Assembly: GCA_002786025.1 (NCBI GenBank)
Contig: NHNW01000004.1
Span: forward strand, 62,001 to 126,000
Direction: 5' to 3'
From: Zasmidium citrigriseum
Taxonomy: Eukaryota; Ascomycota; Dothideomycetes; Mycosphaerellales; Mycosphaerellaceae
Length of the DNA stretch: 64,000 nucleotides
Shown: positions 20,367-31,923 of the stretch, one piece after another
How positions within the stretch are numbered: the first letter of the stretch is position 1
How the letters are laid out: every line of letters begins with the position of its first letter
Made by a program: the position numbers and the translations under genes
The notes under the pieces: model-generated
The model's database searches: none
Seen by the model: only the letters and a program-made list of their open reading frames with translations
Told to the model about the DNA's origin: nothing

Positions 20367-23003
20367 ATGGCGATGGCTACAATAGCGATCCTTCATGCAT
20401 GTCTACTCTTTGCACAGCATACAATCGCCCAGCTTGACCCTGACATCTCGGATGATGTTCCAATCTACTCACCCGCCAGGCCACCAGCTCTGCCGCTAGC
20501 GGTGAGATCCCCCTACACCAACGCTTGGACATCGACTCGGGGCGAAGGGGTCTTGGAAAACGTCAAGTTTTGGAATGGTGAATCTCTTGGATGGGAAGGT
20601 ATCATCACCGTGGACGGCCAGGATTATGAGTATCTCGGCTCGGCCTTCCAGACGTTCCCTGCGCGACAAAACTTGACGAGGGCGACCCCCAAGAACGTCA
20701 CCTACGATAGCCAGTGGAGCAATTTCACTTTCACCGCGGGCCAGGTCGAAGTGCGCGCTTGTTTCTTCTCGCCTGTTCTCCCTCAAGATCTTTGCCGAAC
20801 GGCCACTCCCCTGAGCTACTTGCACGTCGAGTTCCAGTCACTCGACGGAGAAAACCATTACGTCTACCTTTATTCCGACGTCAACGCTGCTTGGGTTGAT
20901 CCCGACGGCGAACACATATTGGAGTGGCAAAATTACCTCGATTGTCAAGGCTTCGACTGCTCGAGCAACGGTGGGCTGGGCGGTCCGGCGACCATCAGCA
21001 TGTGGGTCGTACAGATCGAACCAGACGACCAGACCTTCTTGGGTGAAAGTGAGAAGGACTTTCCCTTGTGGGGTTCATTCAGCTACTCAACTTCGCCTGG
21101 ATATGCAAAAGTCTTTACCTGGCAGTCTGGCTATAGCCAAGATCTCAGGGATCAGTATCTATCGACCCACGAGCTCTCGCGCCTGAATGAAGTATCGTAT
21201 CGAAGGTCGACGGACAAGGAACCAGTCTTCGCTTTCGTCCACGACATGTATAATGTCGCCAACGGCAGCGTTATCTACACGATTGGGAACATTCAATCCC
21301 CGGCGGCCCAGTACTTGGGGACGAACGGTCTCTCTCAGCTCGAACCATGGTGGATGTGGTGCTACTATGGGAACAATACCTTGAAAATGATATATGCCCA
21401 CCTTCAAGACTTTGATATCGCCTCGGCGAAAGGCGCGGCGTTCGAAGCTCAACTTCGGCAAGACATCGACAGCTACTACCGCGACAACAGCGTTATCGTG
21501 CATTCCACTACCCCTCAATCACCGTACGCGAACGTGTCGAGGGATCCGGTCAATGGCACAGATCAATTCGGGCAGGAGTATCAATTCGATCCCAACACCG
21601 CGTATGGCTTCTTGGATACGAACAACTTCTCTGGCCTTGCAGTCCCTGACGTCTCTGAAGCCGACAATTACTACGCCATCGTGGCACTCTCAGCACGACA
21701 AATCATGGGCGCCTACATTCTGACGTCGCCGCCTCCGCCATCATGCAATGCATCTTTCTCCCCCAACAAAAGTGAACCCTTCATGTTCCAGAAAGAAATC
21801 TCCAGCAATGGCAACATGAACACCGTGGACGTCATCTTCCCAGCAATGCCCTTCTTTCTCTACACATATCCAGAGCTGATCAGACTTCTGCTCGAGCCGC
21901 TCTTTCTCAATCAGGAAGCGGGCTTCTATCCCAATGATTGGGCCATCCACGATCTTGGTGCGAACTTCCCGAACGGCATTGGTCACATCGATGGATTCGA
22001 CGAACCGATGCCTGTGGAAGAGTGTGGCAACATGCTCATCATGGCGTATGCCTACTATAAGTTCAGCGGCAATGCTCAGTTCTTGAAGGCTCACTATTGG
22101 ATCATGCAGCGATGGGTGAAGTATCTAGAGGACTACTCGCTCGTGCCGGAAAGCCAATTGTCGACTGATGATTTCGGAGGTCCTCTTACAAACCAGACGA
22201 ATCTGGCGATCAAAGGTATTGTAGGCTTGAAGGCCTTCTCTCTGATCAGCGAGGTGGTCGGCAACACAACCGCCGCGAACTTCTACGAGACACTGGCTTC
22301 AGACTACTTCCAAGACTGGACTTACTTCGCCATCGACCCCTCAGGAGAACATACCCTACTGGCCTACCAACTGCGCTCTTCCTGGGGTCTGCTCTACAAC
22401 ACCTACCCCGACAAGCTCCTAAATCTCGGCCTCATCCCCGACAGCATCTACGAAATGCAATCAGACTTCTACCCAACCGTCTCCCAAATCTTCGGCGTAC
22501 CACTAGACAATCGACACAGCTACACTAAGAGCGACTGGGGGATGTGGACGGCCGCGACGTGCTCTCCGAGCACACGTCGCCTCTTCGTCAACGCGCTGGC
22601 GTACTGGATCAACAGCACATCTACCGACTTGCCGATGACAGATCTCTACGAGACAATCAGCACGGGACATTGGCCCGGCTCTCCACAGTTCCTCGCTCGC
22701 CCGGTCGTTGGAGGACATTTCAGCCTCTTGGCTCTGCTCAAAGCTGGGGAGAATAGCGATTCTGGCACGAGTGATCAGGGAAGCTTCTTTGGGGAGGGCG
22801 AGACGAATGCTATCCCTGAAGAGCAAGCGTACTATGTCAGTGCCTCTGCTTCGGATAATAGTGCGTTTCTGAGTGCATTGAGTACGGCCACTGTTACTCT
22901 GGGTGAGTTTGGTGGCACTGTTGAGTCGAATACTGTGGCGCCGACGGTGCTGGATACGATGACTACTACTTGGACGACGAGCAGCGCGAGTGTTGGGGCT
23001 TGA
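20367..23003 (+). CDS. gtaA: Secreted glutaminase GtaA
   Basis: Single exon. I place the start at 20367 because MAMATIAILHACLLFAQHTIAQ then reads as a signal peptide; the frame is open from 20304, which would add 21 residues in front. The product (878 residues) matches fungal extracellular glutaminase A: an N-terminal GtaA/DUF5127-type beta domain (RSPYTNAWTSTRGEGVLENVKFWNG) and a C-terminal six-hairpin domain (HDLGANFPNGIGHIDGFDEPMPVEECGNMLIMAYAYY, cut here to the recognisable core HDLGANFPNGIGHIDG) with WGMWTAATC and PVVGGHFSLLAL. It hydrolyses glutamine outside the cell, giving glutamate and ammonia. Numerous NxS/T sites fit a secreted glycoprotein. It ends with a Ser/Thr-rich tail. Confidence 0.92.
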   Translation: MAMATIAILHACLLFAQHTIAQLDPDISDDVPIYSPARPPALPLAVRSPYTNAWTSTRGEGVLENVKFWNGESLGWEGIITVDGQDYEYLGSAFQTFPARQNLTRATPKNVTYDSQWSNFTFTAGQVEVRACFFSPVLPQDLCRTATPLSYLHVEFQSLDGENHYVYLYSDVNAAWVDPDGEHILEWQNYLDCQGFDCSSNGGLGGPATISMWVVQIEPDDQTFLGESEKDFPLWGSFSYSTSPGYAKVFTWQSGYSQDLRDQYLSTHELSRLNEVSYRRSTDKEPVFAFVHDMYNVANGSVIYTIGNIQSPAAQYLGTNGLSQLEPWWMWCYYGNNTLKMIYAHLQDFDIASAKGAAFEAQLRQDIDSYYRDNSVIVHSTTPQSPYANVSRDPVNGTDQFGQEYQFDPNTAYGFLDTNNFSGLAVPDVSEADNYYAIVALSARQIMGAYILTSPPPPSCNASFSPNKSEPFMFQKEISSNGNMNTVDVIFPAMPFFLYTYPELIRLLLEPLFLNQEAGFYPNDWAIHDLGANFPNGIGHIDGFDEPMPVEECGNMLIMAYAYYKFSGNAQFLKAHYWIMQRWVKYLEDYSLVPESQLSTDDFGGPLTNQTNLAIKGIVGLKAFSLISEVVGNTTAANFYETLASDYFQDWTYFAIDPSGEHTLLAYQLRSSWGLLYNTYPDKLLNLGLIPDSIYEMQSDFYPTVSQIFGVPLDNRHSYTKSDWGMWTAATCSPSTRRLFVNALAYWINSTSTDLPMTDLYETISTGHWPGSPQFLARPVVGGHFSLLALLKAGENSDSGTSDQGSFFGEGETNAIPEEQAYYVSASASDNSAFLSALSTATVTLGEFGGTVESNTVAPTVLDTMTTTWTTSSASVGA

Positions 23004-23123
23004 TGGCGGCTGAACAACGTTTCTGGAAGTCTGTATAGTTAACAACGCACCGCCTATGAGACGCGTAGACGACTGTATACTTCGGAATCATCTCAGAAAC
23101 ACAATCATAGGGAAACAATACCC

Positions 23124-23360
23124 GGCTCCTCCTTTCGTTGCCTGCCNNNNNNNNNNNNNNNNNNNNNNNNNNNNNNNNNNNNNNNNNNNNNNNNNNNNNN
23201 NNNNNNNNNNNNNNNNNNNNNNNNNNNNNNNNNNNNNNNNNNNNNNNNNNNNNNNNNNNNNNNNNNNNNNNNNNNNNNNNNNNNNNNNNNNNNNNNNNNN
23301 NNNNNNNNNGCCACTCCTCCGTTCATTGCCTGCCACTCCTCCGTTCATTGCCTGCCACTC
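23124..23360. repeat. 22-bp tandem repeat spanning an assembly gap (Ns 23147-23309)
   Basis: To the right of the gap the unit CACTCCTCCGTTCATTGCCTGC recurs with a 22-base period (23310-23357); to the left a degenerate copy (23124-23146) ends in the same TTGCCTGCC. The 163 Ns therefore replace, or estimate, more copies of a minisatellite. The repeat runs into the stop codon of the zinc-finger gene (23361-23359). Confidence 0.85.
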
Positions 23361-25761
23361 AATTCATCTCATAATCAGTCTCCCCTTCAGCATCAACGTC
23401 AAAATTCCCTTGCTTCCGCTTCCCTCCCGCCTCAACACCAAGATACCCACCCCCAAACCCTCCATCATAACCCCCGAAACCATTCGCACTCCCCAAAATC
23501 CCCGGATTATAATCCGGCAACTCCCCCTCCTCCTCCACCTCCCTCTTACTCCCCCTCCTCTTCCCCGCCCCCTCCTCCTGCGCCGGCGGCGTAATAAACT
23601 TCTTCTTCTTATTCTCCTCAATACAAACCCACTCCCCAATCTCCTTACTCTCCTTATCGAAATGATCTCCGATATGCTTGAACCGCGCGTCCCAAGCATT
23701 CTGCAGCGCTTTCTCCTGTCGGACGAGACATTGGCAGAAGCCGCACCAGAAGCGCTCGTGGCCTTCGCGGCCCAGGAGGTATTTGCGGCATTCGTCGAGG
23801 AGTTCGGCTTCGGTGCCCTCGAAGCGGTGGTCTTCGCCTCGGAGGTGTTTTTTGAGGGCTTCGATGTCGCGGAAGGGACGGCGGGTGCAGGGTTTGTTGT
23901 CGATGCGAGGACGGGAGCACTTCCACATCTCGTGGAGGAAGTGTTGGGAGGATTCGTGGCGTTTCCAGTCGTTGCGGGAGCCGAATTTCTTGTGGCAGGC
24001 TGGGAAGGTGCAGCCGTAAGGACGGGTGTGGCGTTTCATGTGTTTTCTGATGGATGTTAGCTGGTTGATCGGAAGGGGCGTTGCTCAGAAGGGCAAGAGA
24101 CTTACTTCAGATCGCACTCTCGACGCTTGGTCTTGGAGCAGTTGGGGCAGGGAAAGTCCCCCTGGCCGGAAGCCGCAGTCGTTGTCGATTGTGTATTGCT
24201 GGCTGAAGTTGTCGTACTATGCTCAGATACCGTCATCTGGAAAGCTGGAGGGGCTTGGTGACCGTAGGAATAGTTCTCATGGTCTAGCTTGGGCTTCTTG
24301 AAGGGGGACGTGGACAGCACAGATTCGCCGTAGGTAGCATGACTGCTCGCAAGCATGTCGAGCGAATTGGTGCTGTTTGCATCTGTCGAGGCCATTCCAT
24401 ACTGAGGGAATGACATATTCGTCTCAACGGCGTGCCCGCCCATGCCTGCGAAGCTGTCTTGATGCATGTCGATGGCCGAATCAGGGAAGATGTTATTGGA
24501 GAAGTTGGTATGATCGGGCACATTACGAGCTAGATTGGGGAACGTGTCATATCCCTGCATCTCGCTGTGGTCGCCTTGTGAGTGTCGAGAAGAACGCATT
24601 GCAGAGCGGACAGATCTATCGTCGTCTTCAACTGTACGAGCGTCGTCTGGTCTCATGATTTGCTTTGACCTGGCAATAAGTTAGTCGTCTGCATTGATGA
24701 GCCATTGAGAGTACTTACGCTTCGATCAATTGCACCTCATTGTAATCAGCATGCTTCCTCTTGATATGTGCCTTGAAGTTATCCCGTCGCGGCCAGAACT
24801 TGGACTTTCCACCACCGTCAGGGGCTGGACAGGCTGCACAGATATACCCTGCGGCGGAGCCTACAGTAGGCAGGAGATTGTGTACGCTCTTTCTGTGTCT
24901 TTGCAAATCGTTGTCGGTAGCAAAGCCGTCCTTGCGCTCGCAATTTGGTTCGGTGCAACGGTGAGGTTTTGTGTGTGTGAGCGCGTGCTTCCTGTTCATT
25001 TGTCAATAGGTTTGATTGTGTATCAGTGCTACAGGGCCAAAACACATACTTGCCGTCCGAGAGATTCTTTGGCTGTCGACCACAGACCTGGCAAGGTCTC
25101 ACTGGTTGCCTTTTTCTATTATCCCTGTGATGAGTACCCAGGTGATGGCCTTCAGACTTGACACTGAGTGGTGGGTTAGGCGGTATGCTCTCTGGAAATG
25201 TCTCGCTGCCTTGTTCAGCTTTGAAGCTTGGAAAATAGGACGATTGGAAGTTCTGCTCAAGCTCTTGCCTGTTCGAGTTGTAGTTATCTTGAGGCAAGCT
25301 CGAGGCTGGCATCGACGCATAGGCTGAGTCTGAGACTTCGGAGTCTTTCTGAGAAGCTCTACGCTCGAAGTAGATCTCTTGATTTGGCACAGGCTCCGTC
25401 TTAGCCCCTCTCCCGTGGACGTTGCCTTGCCAAAGTGTCGGGCTGAACTGCTGATGTTGCTGCTGCTGAGTATAGCGAATCTGGCTGCTCCATGGCGAAT
25501 GGTCTTCAGGCTTAGTGAGGCGCTGTAGCGGCAAATCTCGGCCCACACGAGCAAGCTGCGTGTGTTGTAAAGATCCCAGAGGATCTGATGCTCTGTGTGC
25601 ATATTGCTGCTGGGCGAGATTGAACTCGGGCATTGAGCTCTCGTTGAAATTCTGAAATGGCTGAAGGAGCATGTCAGACTTCCGTGATCTAAGTACCTTG
25701 GAGGAGATCAACCCACCTGGCCAAAATAATACATGTTCGTATTGTCGTCGAATTGAGCCAT
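23359..25761 (-). CDS. C2H2 zinc-finger protein, probable transcription factor
   Basis: Five exons on -: 25761-25717, 25651-25050, 24991-24719, 24669-24106, 24046-23359; 723 residues, all phases consistent. The N-terminal 180 residues are Gln/Ser-rich. Zinc-binding segments follow: CQVCGRQPKNLSDGKKHALTH, cut to its core CQVCG...HALTH; CTEPNCERKDGFATDNDLQRH; a split CAACPAP...FKAHIKRKH; then, after a Ser/Thr-rich linker, CPNCSKTKRRECDLKKHMKRH (core CPNCS...KKHMKRH) and CTFPACHKKFGSRNDWKRH. Three of the four introns cut inside or next to finger codons, so single open frames show half-fingers only. A basic KKKK stretch lies near the end. Binding site and targets are unknown. Confidence 0.82.
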
Positions 25762-27193
25762 GGTATTACTCTGAGCAGTACCTACGTCTGATTAGCCACG
25801 TTCTTCACCGGCCAATGCTTGGATGGCCCCAGGCCGCCACGCCAGGCATCTGCACAACGTGAGTGCAGGCTTGTCACAACACAGCGCTGCCGTGGCAATG
25901 AGATCCGTCCGGACATTACCTTTGGACTGGCAGCCAGTGAATGTGAGGCCGTGATAAGGTGAGGCTCGATGGAAGTGAGCAACTTCCAATCGATATAGTG
26001 TCTTCGCTCTAGCTCGGGGCTCTCATAATAAGAAACAGTTGAAGAGGACCTAGGGCCGGGAAGTGAGACAAAAGGACAGGCTGAGGTTGGGGTCTGGAAA
26101 GCAGAATGGTCAGGACCGGACCGCCTCAGAGGGAGAGTTTATGCCGCAGCGCATGACGGAGAGGGAAGTAGTGAGGCTTCGTACGGGCTGGTGAGGGCCG
26201 GTGAGTTCGCATTGCACGCAAAGGCGCTATCTGCGAAGTGTATGGGCGTAGCGACTGTAAGACGAAGGCAACCAGTTCGACCCTTCGCTAGGCTTGCATG
26301 GGGCACGCACCACGGCCAATGAGGGCGCCGCTGCACTGCGGGAGGCCGCCTGGTGATGCAGCTTCACACCTTCGCCCTTCGTACTACGAAGTGCAATGTC
26401 CACGGCGTGCTGCGCACGAATGCCCCGCAGAGGGCGGCCTCTTGCTCTAATTATTCATCGACGCATGCCGGCGCACGTTTTGGTGCCGTGCATTGAGGAG
26501 GCCGCCGCAGTGCTGTGCGTCCTGTCACTCGTCACTCGCCGGCCGCGTGAACAAGAGTCTAGATACCACGACTCTGCATGGTTGGGGCGGGCCATTACAC
26601 ATGGTCCTTCAGCCCCGGCGCATGAACGATGCATCGGGAGGATCGGGACAGGTAAATGGAACGACGCGCATCGAACCTAGCCGGTTTTCCACATTCGAAG
26701 CTTAGCATATCGTCGTCTTGTTCGCATTCGACTTACATTGCAGTCTTGAACGTTTCAGATGAGTTCTGCACTGCCTCTTCGATCACTTCTGATTCGGGCC
26801 ATCGGCGATTTCGTGGCGGGTCACACGAGGATTCGAAGATGCGGCTGAAGGATGCTTGTTGACAGCGGCATTCATTGTTAGACGCTCGGTGTTGCACTCA
26901 TCGACACTTCAATGTGCAACAGATGCCGTCATTTCTTGAAAATATGCCGATGTTTGCTTGCCGTCACCTGCTTGTCTTGTTTCATCGTGGCTCTGTTGTG
27001 AGGCACAATTCTGCTGGATTTCATGAAGGAGGATTAGCGTCCGGCACCAGGTCATGAGGAAGGCCAGGCCAAGGTAGGACATGAGATTCATTACAATCTG
27101 TACAGAGTGAGGAGCTCCTTTCCAGCCATACCCCGCACGCAATCTATCGTACCATTGATGCCGTGGCACAACATAAGGCCGCCTCTCGAGTCC
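25762..27193. other. Long intergenic region upstream of the zinc-finger gene
   Basis: About 1.4 kb with only short frames lacking any family resemblance. It presumably contains the zinc-finger gene promoter and the 3' end of the TspO transcript. No repeat or RNA gene was recognised. Confidence 0.4.
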
Positions 27194-27810
27194 TTAGTTG
27201 CTCTTGGCCGTCTTCTCCTTATCCTGGAAGTTCCAGTTGTTTAAGTAGCCAGCGCCAATGCAGAGGTAGTTGGCAAAGGATAACCAAGCAAGATATGGCG
27301 CGAGACACCAGCCAGAGACCTCATCGACTTGGCCCCAAATGTAAGCCAAAAAGCCCGTGACACCCGTCAACGCAACGATATCGACGGATGCTTCGATGGG
27401 CCGTTTCCAGCCGAAGAAAAGAGGAGTCCAGATGAGATTGAGAGCAAGCTGGATAGTATAGAGGGTTGCACCGTGCTGTCAAGAGTCAGTCTGGCCATTC
27501 ATACGTGAGACATCTGTTCCAATACCTTTGCGAGCACGACCTTCTTCGCATCAAAGCTGTCCATACCCGTTGTCCATGCGCGGTATGCTGCATAACCCAT
27601 AGCTCCATACAAGCAAGTCCACACTGGCCCAAACACCCACGGCGGAGGACGAAGCGGTGGTTGCCGAAGGTCCATGTACGTCTTTTGCGTGTTCTTTGGG
27701 GAGATGGAGAATCCTACTGCAGTGCCTGCAGCTATGGGTAGGAGAATGGCAGCGGCGGGCTGCTCAAAGAAGAACGCCGGGAGCGTGATGGACGGGATGT
27801 AGGTCGTCAT
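27194..27810 (-). CDS. TspO/MBR family membrane protein
   Basis: Exons 27810-27526 and 27475-27194 on -, 188 residues, joined by a 50-bp intron. TspO/translocator proteins are five-helix membrane proteins that bind porphyrins, and in fungi lie in mitochondrial or other membranes. Diagnostic blocks: LRQPPLRPPPWVFGPVWTCLYGAMGYAAYRAW (core PPPWVFGPVW...MGYAAY), then LALNLIWTPLFFGWKRP, ALTGVTGFLAYIWG and the WLSFANYLCIGAGYLNNWN end. The length matches the family, and the Trp-rich helices are intact. The gene diverges from Ars2 across about 710 bp. Confidence 0.92.
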
Positions 27811-28523
27811 GGCGGGCTCTGTAGCTAGTCAACGGATGATCGATATCAATTCAGCGGTCTCAGACATACAGTATTTGGTGTTTCTGGCGATGTTTACGCA
27901 GACCATTCCCTCTGCAGCTATAGGTTCTAGCTCGGCCGGCACACGTGTTGCCCCGTGCTTCTCCACACGGCGTCAACCGGCCGCCATCGACCTCCACCTC
28001 TCCTCTCTCCACCACCACCACCTCTCGTCCACTGCTCACGCAGCAGCACCAGTCGCCGTCGTCACATTTGTTCGTATGCCCCCTTTCCCTTTCATTCAAT
28101 CAAATTGTTGCGGAGCCGCACTGCGCTCCCCTGCCCTCCATGCCCGTCTTCGTTTCTTCAACCGCCCCGTTGCGAGCTCGCGGCTCGCCCGCTGCTCTCC
28201 CACTGCCCTGCCTTGTCACCTTATTGTATTCTGCCTCGCCCTAGCCGCCACGCCCTCCCTCTCGCTCTTCCTATTCAATTGATTGGGCTTACCTAACTAT
28301 GCCACCTGCAAACAGTCAACCGCCTGCTCAGCTCACACGACCGGCTGAGTGTCTGCGTCCGGACGGTGCATCGATTCGCCGATATCTCATCGATACAAAC
28401 GAATAGAGCGGATAGCTTTGGGGTCAAGAGTGACGGCCTGACCGTGCTCACTGTGCTTGATGGAGCCGCTATAAGCCACCGATTGCAGGATACCCCAGTC
28501 CCAGCCTCCTCCATTTGCACAAC
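27811..28523. promoter_or_regulatory. Divergent promoter region, TspO / Ars2, with pyrimidine-rich tracts
   Basis: The 713 bases contain no gene. From about 27950 to 28280 the + strand is strongly C/T-rich, a common feature upstream of fungal housekeeping transcription starts, here facing the Ars2 gene. Confidence 0.5.
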
Positions 28524-31256
28524 ATGGACGACTACGACGATGCTCGGAGCTCGACTCTCCTCAGAGACGCGTCTCCCATTACACGTGCTTCTGGTCGCGA
28601 GCGGGACGACTATCGCTCGGCCGACCCGTATCGCGACAGACGTCGCTCCCCAGGTGTGTCCATCTGGCCTTCCAGAGCAGCGCTCATCCACTGACATATG
28701 TAGATCGTCGCAGGGGCGGAGATCGTGATCGCAGACGCTCGCGCTCGCCTGCTCAAATCGACCGGTACCAGCCTGATCGCGTTCGAGATGACTTTGCCTA
28801 TGGGCGCGGGCGCGACGAACCACACCAACGCCGTCGGTCGTCCCCTCAACCAATCGACCGATATGTTCCTGGTCAAGACCAGCCTCCGATCACCGTCAAT
28901 CCGCTACCCGACCCCATGAAGCTCGAGTTTCAAGTCGGCTTTACCTGGTTCGCAGAATGGTGGCGTGTGGAGCAGCGTGTCAAAGAAGAGAAGGAGCGCC
29001 TCAAGACTGGGCGACCGCCTCCCCGTATGAGGGGCGAGCGGGAGTCGCGAGAGGATCGCGAAGCGGAGAGACCCAAGATACAGGCTGCATACGACCAGTA
29101 CAAGGAGAATCTGCAGAAGTCACAGGCCCAGACTTTCGTTCGTTTGCACAAGAATGAGGACTGGTTCCGGGAACGCTATGTGCCGGAAGTTCGGGAGCCG
29201 TTCAGGCGCAAGTTGATGGATTATCGTAAAGGCCTGTTCGCGCAATGGGAATCCGATCTGACGACTGGTGTATTCGACGAGTTCACTCTCGAGGGCATCT
29301 ACAAGTCGGAATCGAATGGTCTAGGTGGCATTCTTGAACGTGAGGAAGGTGAAACTTCGGCGGCCGCTGAAGTGCTTGGAGTTGGTGATCTTCTGCCATC
29401 GAAGGGAGGCGACCTTCGAGATCCTGCGGCTGCGCAGCCTACTCTCCTGATCAAGACCATTGCGCCCACCGTAACGCGTGACAAGTTTGAGTCTTTCGCC
29501 AAGGAGCATTTGGGTGAAGAAGAGGGTGGCTTTAAGCACCTTTCTCTGTCCGACCCCAATCCGCTGAAGAAGTGTCATCGCATGGGGTGGATCATTCTAA
29601 ATTCAGAGCCAGAGCAACAAGACCAGGAGATGACGACTTCTCGTGGTGATGACGGCGAAGAAGGCGAGGAGGGAGAAGCAAAATCCGAAATGCCCACTGG
29701 CTTGTCGAGCACTAGCGAGAAAGCCCTTGAAAAGATCAACGGCAAGACCATCGAAGATCCGGAGCGAGGAAACTTCACCGTACATTGTGGTGTCCATCGG
29801 CCTCCAGACGCACCGAGGAAGAAGGCCTTGTGGGACCTCTTTTCTGCTCCAGAACGTGTCGCTCGTGACCTCGAGCTAGCCACTCGTCTCGTTCGCAAGC
29901 TTGACAATGAGCTGGGCGACGAGTACTTCGGCGTTGCCAAGATCGAGGAACGAGTGCATGATCTATCCGAGCGCGGTCTCTTGAAGCCTGTGGAGTCATC
30001 AAAGCCTGCCAAGGATCCTGATGCTATGGACGCAGACGCTGAGGAAGGTGAAGCGGAAGAGGGAATGGTCGATGAAGATGAGACAGACGATGAGGAGTTG
30101 CTGATCAAGAAGAAGAAGCTCGACTTGCTCGTGGAGTACCTGCGTCGAGTGTACAACTTCTGCTTCTTCTGCGTCTTCGAATCGGACTCGGTCCATGAGC
30201 TGCAGCGCAAGTGTCCTGGTGGGCATTTGCGACGCCCGCGCGCCAGCCTGACGTCTGCTGCAAAGGAGACTGCTCGGGCCAGTGCATCCGGCGAGGCCTT
30301 CCCTCTGAGGAAGAAGGGCACGGAGGCCAAGGCTGATGACAACGAAGAAGCTTTGGAACCTGAGAGCCCTGTCGAAGAGAAGAAGTCGTTGATGAAGCCA
30401 AACACCAAGACCACCCAGCAGCTTCAGCGTGCCTACAATTGGGTCAAGACCTTTGAGGAGAAGGTGCTCCAGATTCTCGAACCTGACAGTGTCAACATCA
30501 AAAAGCTGGGCGGCACGCCGCTGGAGGAGGGAATTGAGAAGGAGCTCAGCAAGGTAAGCAATGATCCCATTATAGATGAACGTTGCGACTGACAATCAGA
30601 TGCAGTTTGTGTTGCAAGAAGATGTCAACAAATTCCGCTGCAAAGTCCCCGAATGCACAAAGCTTTTCAAGGGTGTTGACTTTTGGCGCAAGCATGTGGA
30701 GAAACGCCATGCTGAATGGTACGAACGTGTGCGATCCGAGGTGGAACTGGTCAATACGTACGTGCTTGACCCAGCCCATATTGCGCCTTCCAGGAGCGAT
30801 GCCAACTCGAACGGACACTTCCCACTAAACAACCACGTTCCGACTGGTACTCCGCGAGGATTCCAGCTTAATCAACAATTTCCCATGGGCTTCTCGATGC
30901 CGCCAGGTATGGCGGCTGGTCAACCTCCAGGCATGGGCCCAATGTTCGCTCAGGGGCAGCCCGTCGGTATGCCTGGTATGTGGGCTGGCAATCCCGCCAT
31001 GACTGGCGTAGGTCCGATGCGTAACAACGGTCGGAATTACGGCATGAATGGTGGCTACCGCATGCCTGGCCCATACCAGCGCACGGGTAGGGGTCGAATG
31101 CCGTCCATGAGCGGTGGTCGACCTGGTATGATGGGTATGATGGAAGGTGGAGCAGCCACCATGGGTCCTAACGAGGCAGTAGTTGGACGTAGTCTTCGCA
31201 GCTACGAAGACCTTGACGCAGACAAAGGAGAGGGAACTGGCGAGCTGAATTACTAG
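28524..31256 (+). CDS. Ars2/SERRATE-type RNA effector protein
   Basis: Exons 28524-28653, 28704-30553 and 30600-31256, 878 residues. The N-terminus is Arg/Ser/Asp-rich (residues 1-110). It is followed by a DUF3546-like helical region with WFAEWWRVEQRVKEEKERLK, and a mid-region with the SERRATE/Ars2 core (LLIKKKKLDLLVEYLRRVYN, then FCFFCVFESDSVHELQRKCP). The C-terminal C2H2 zinc finger, FRCKVPECTKLFKG...FWRKHVEKRH, begins at about residue 672 and is a hallmark of the family. A Met/Gly/Pro-rich tail ends the protein. Ars2 links the nuclear cap-binding complex to RNA processing and decay; the fission yeast form (Pir2) acts in heterochromatin RNA silencing. The first ATG at 28916 of the long frame is internal. 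Confidence 0.9.
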
Positions 31257-31923
31257 AGGGTGTGTTTTGAGAGGTTGACGATGGTGTTCACAAGACGGGC
31301 TTCAGCTCAGTGCTGGGTAAACAGCTACAGCATCAGGTGCTGAGGCCAAAGCGCAAGTGTATACTCTCTAGCTATACGGGTGCAACGCAAATCAAATTGG
31401 AAGTCGACAAGAGTTCTCTCACTCCACAATCGCATGGACATACCATGGCACGGGAGCGGTACTCCGAACAACCACCTGATGACATATCGAAGACAGCCAT
31501 TGTATGCCTCATCCATGTACAATTCTCCGCAACTAGCCGACAACATGCCATACCCTCTCAATCCTACTCATTCCAATAGGCGAGCAAGCCACTCATAGGG
31601 AATCTTTCCAAGCGAAGTTCTTGTTCAGCTGGCTGGGGTTGGTATGAAAGCAAAAGTTGCCGAGAGTGACTGTGCTGGACACGATATCTCTCCGGGCGTC
31701 AGCTTTTAATATCCAGCCCTTTGTGGCTCGTTCCATCCTTCGATTTTGAAGATATATCTGAGTAGTAACAACAAGAGAACGTTCAACTTGTCGAGGAAGA
31801 CTTTGGTCTGGTTGAAAGTGGCGATTACGATTACTCGACGACTGCGAGCTGTATTGAATCAACTCTCGACAAATTCGACGATCCAAAGGCGAAAAGCGAG
31901 TTCTGCAGCTATGCCTGAACTTC
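31257..31923. other. Intergenic, no gene seen
   Basis: About 670 bases after Ars2. In-frame signals just before 31924 are unclear (see the methyltransferase entry); otherwise nothing was recognised. Confidence 0.4.
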
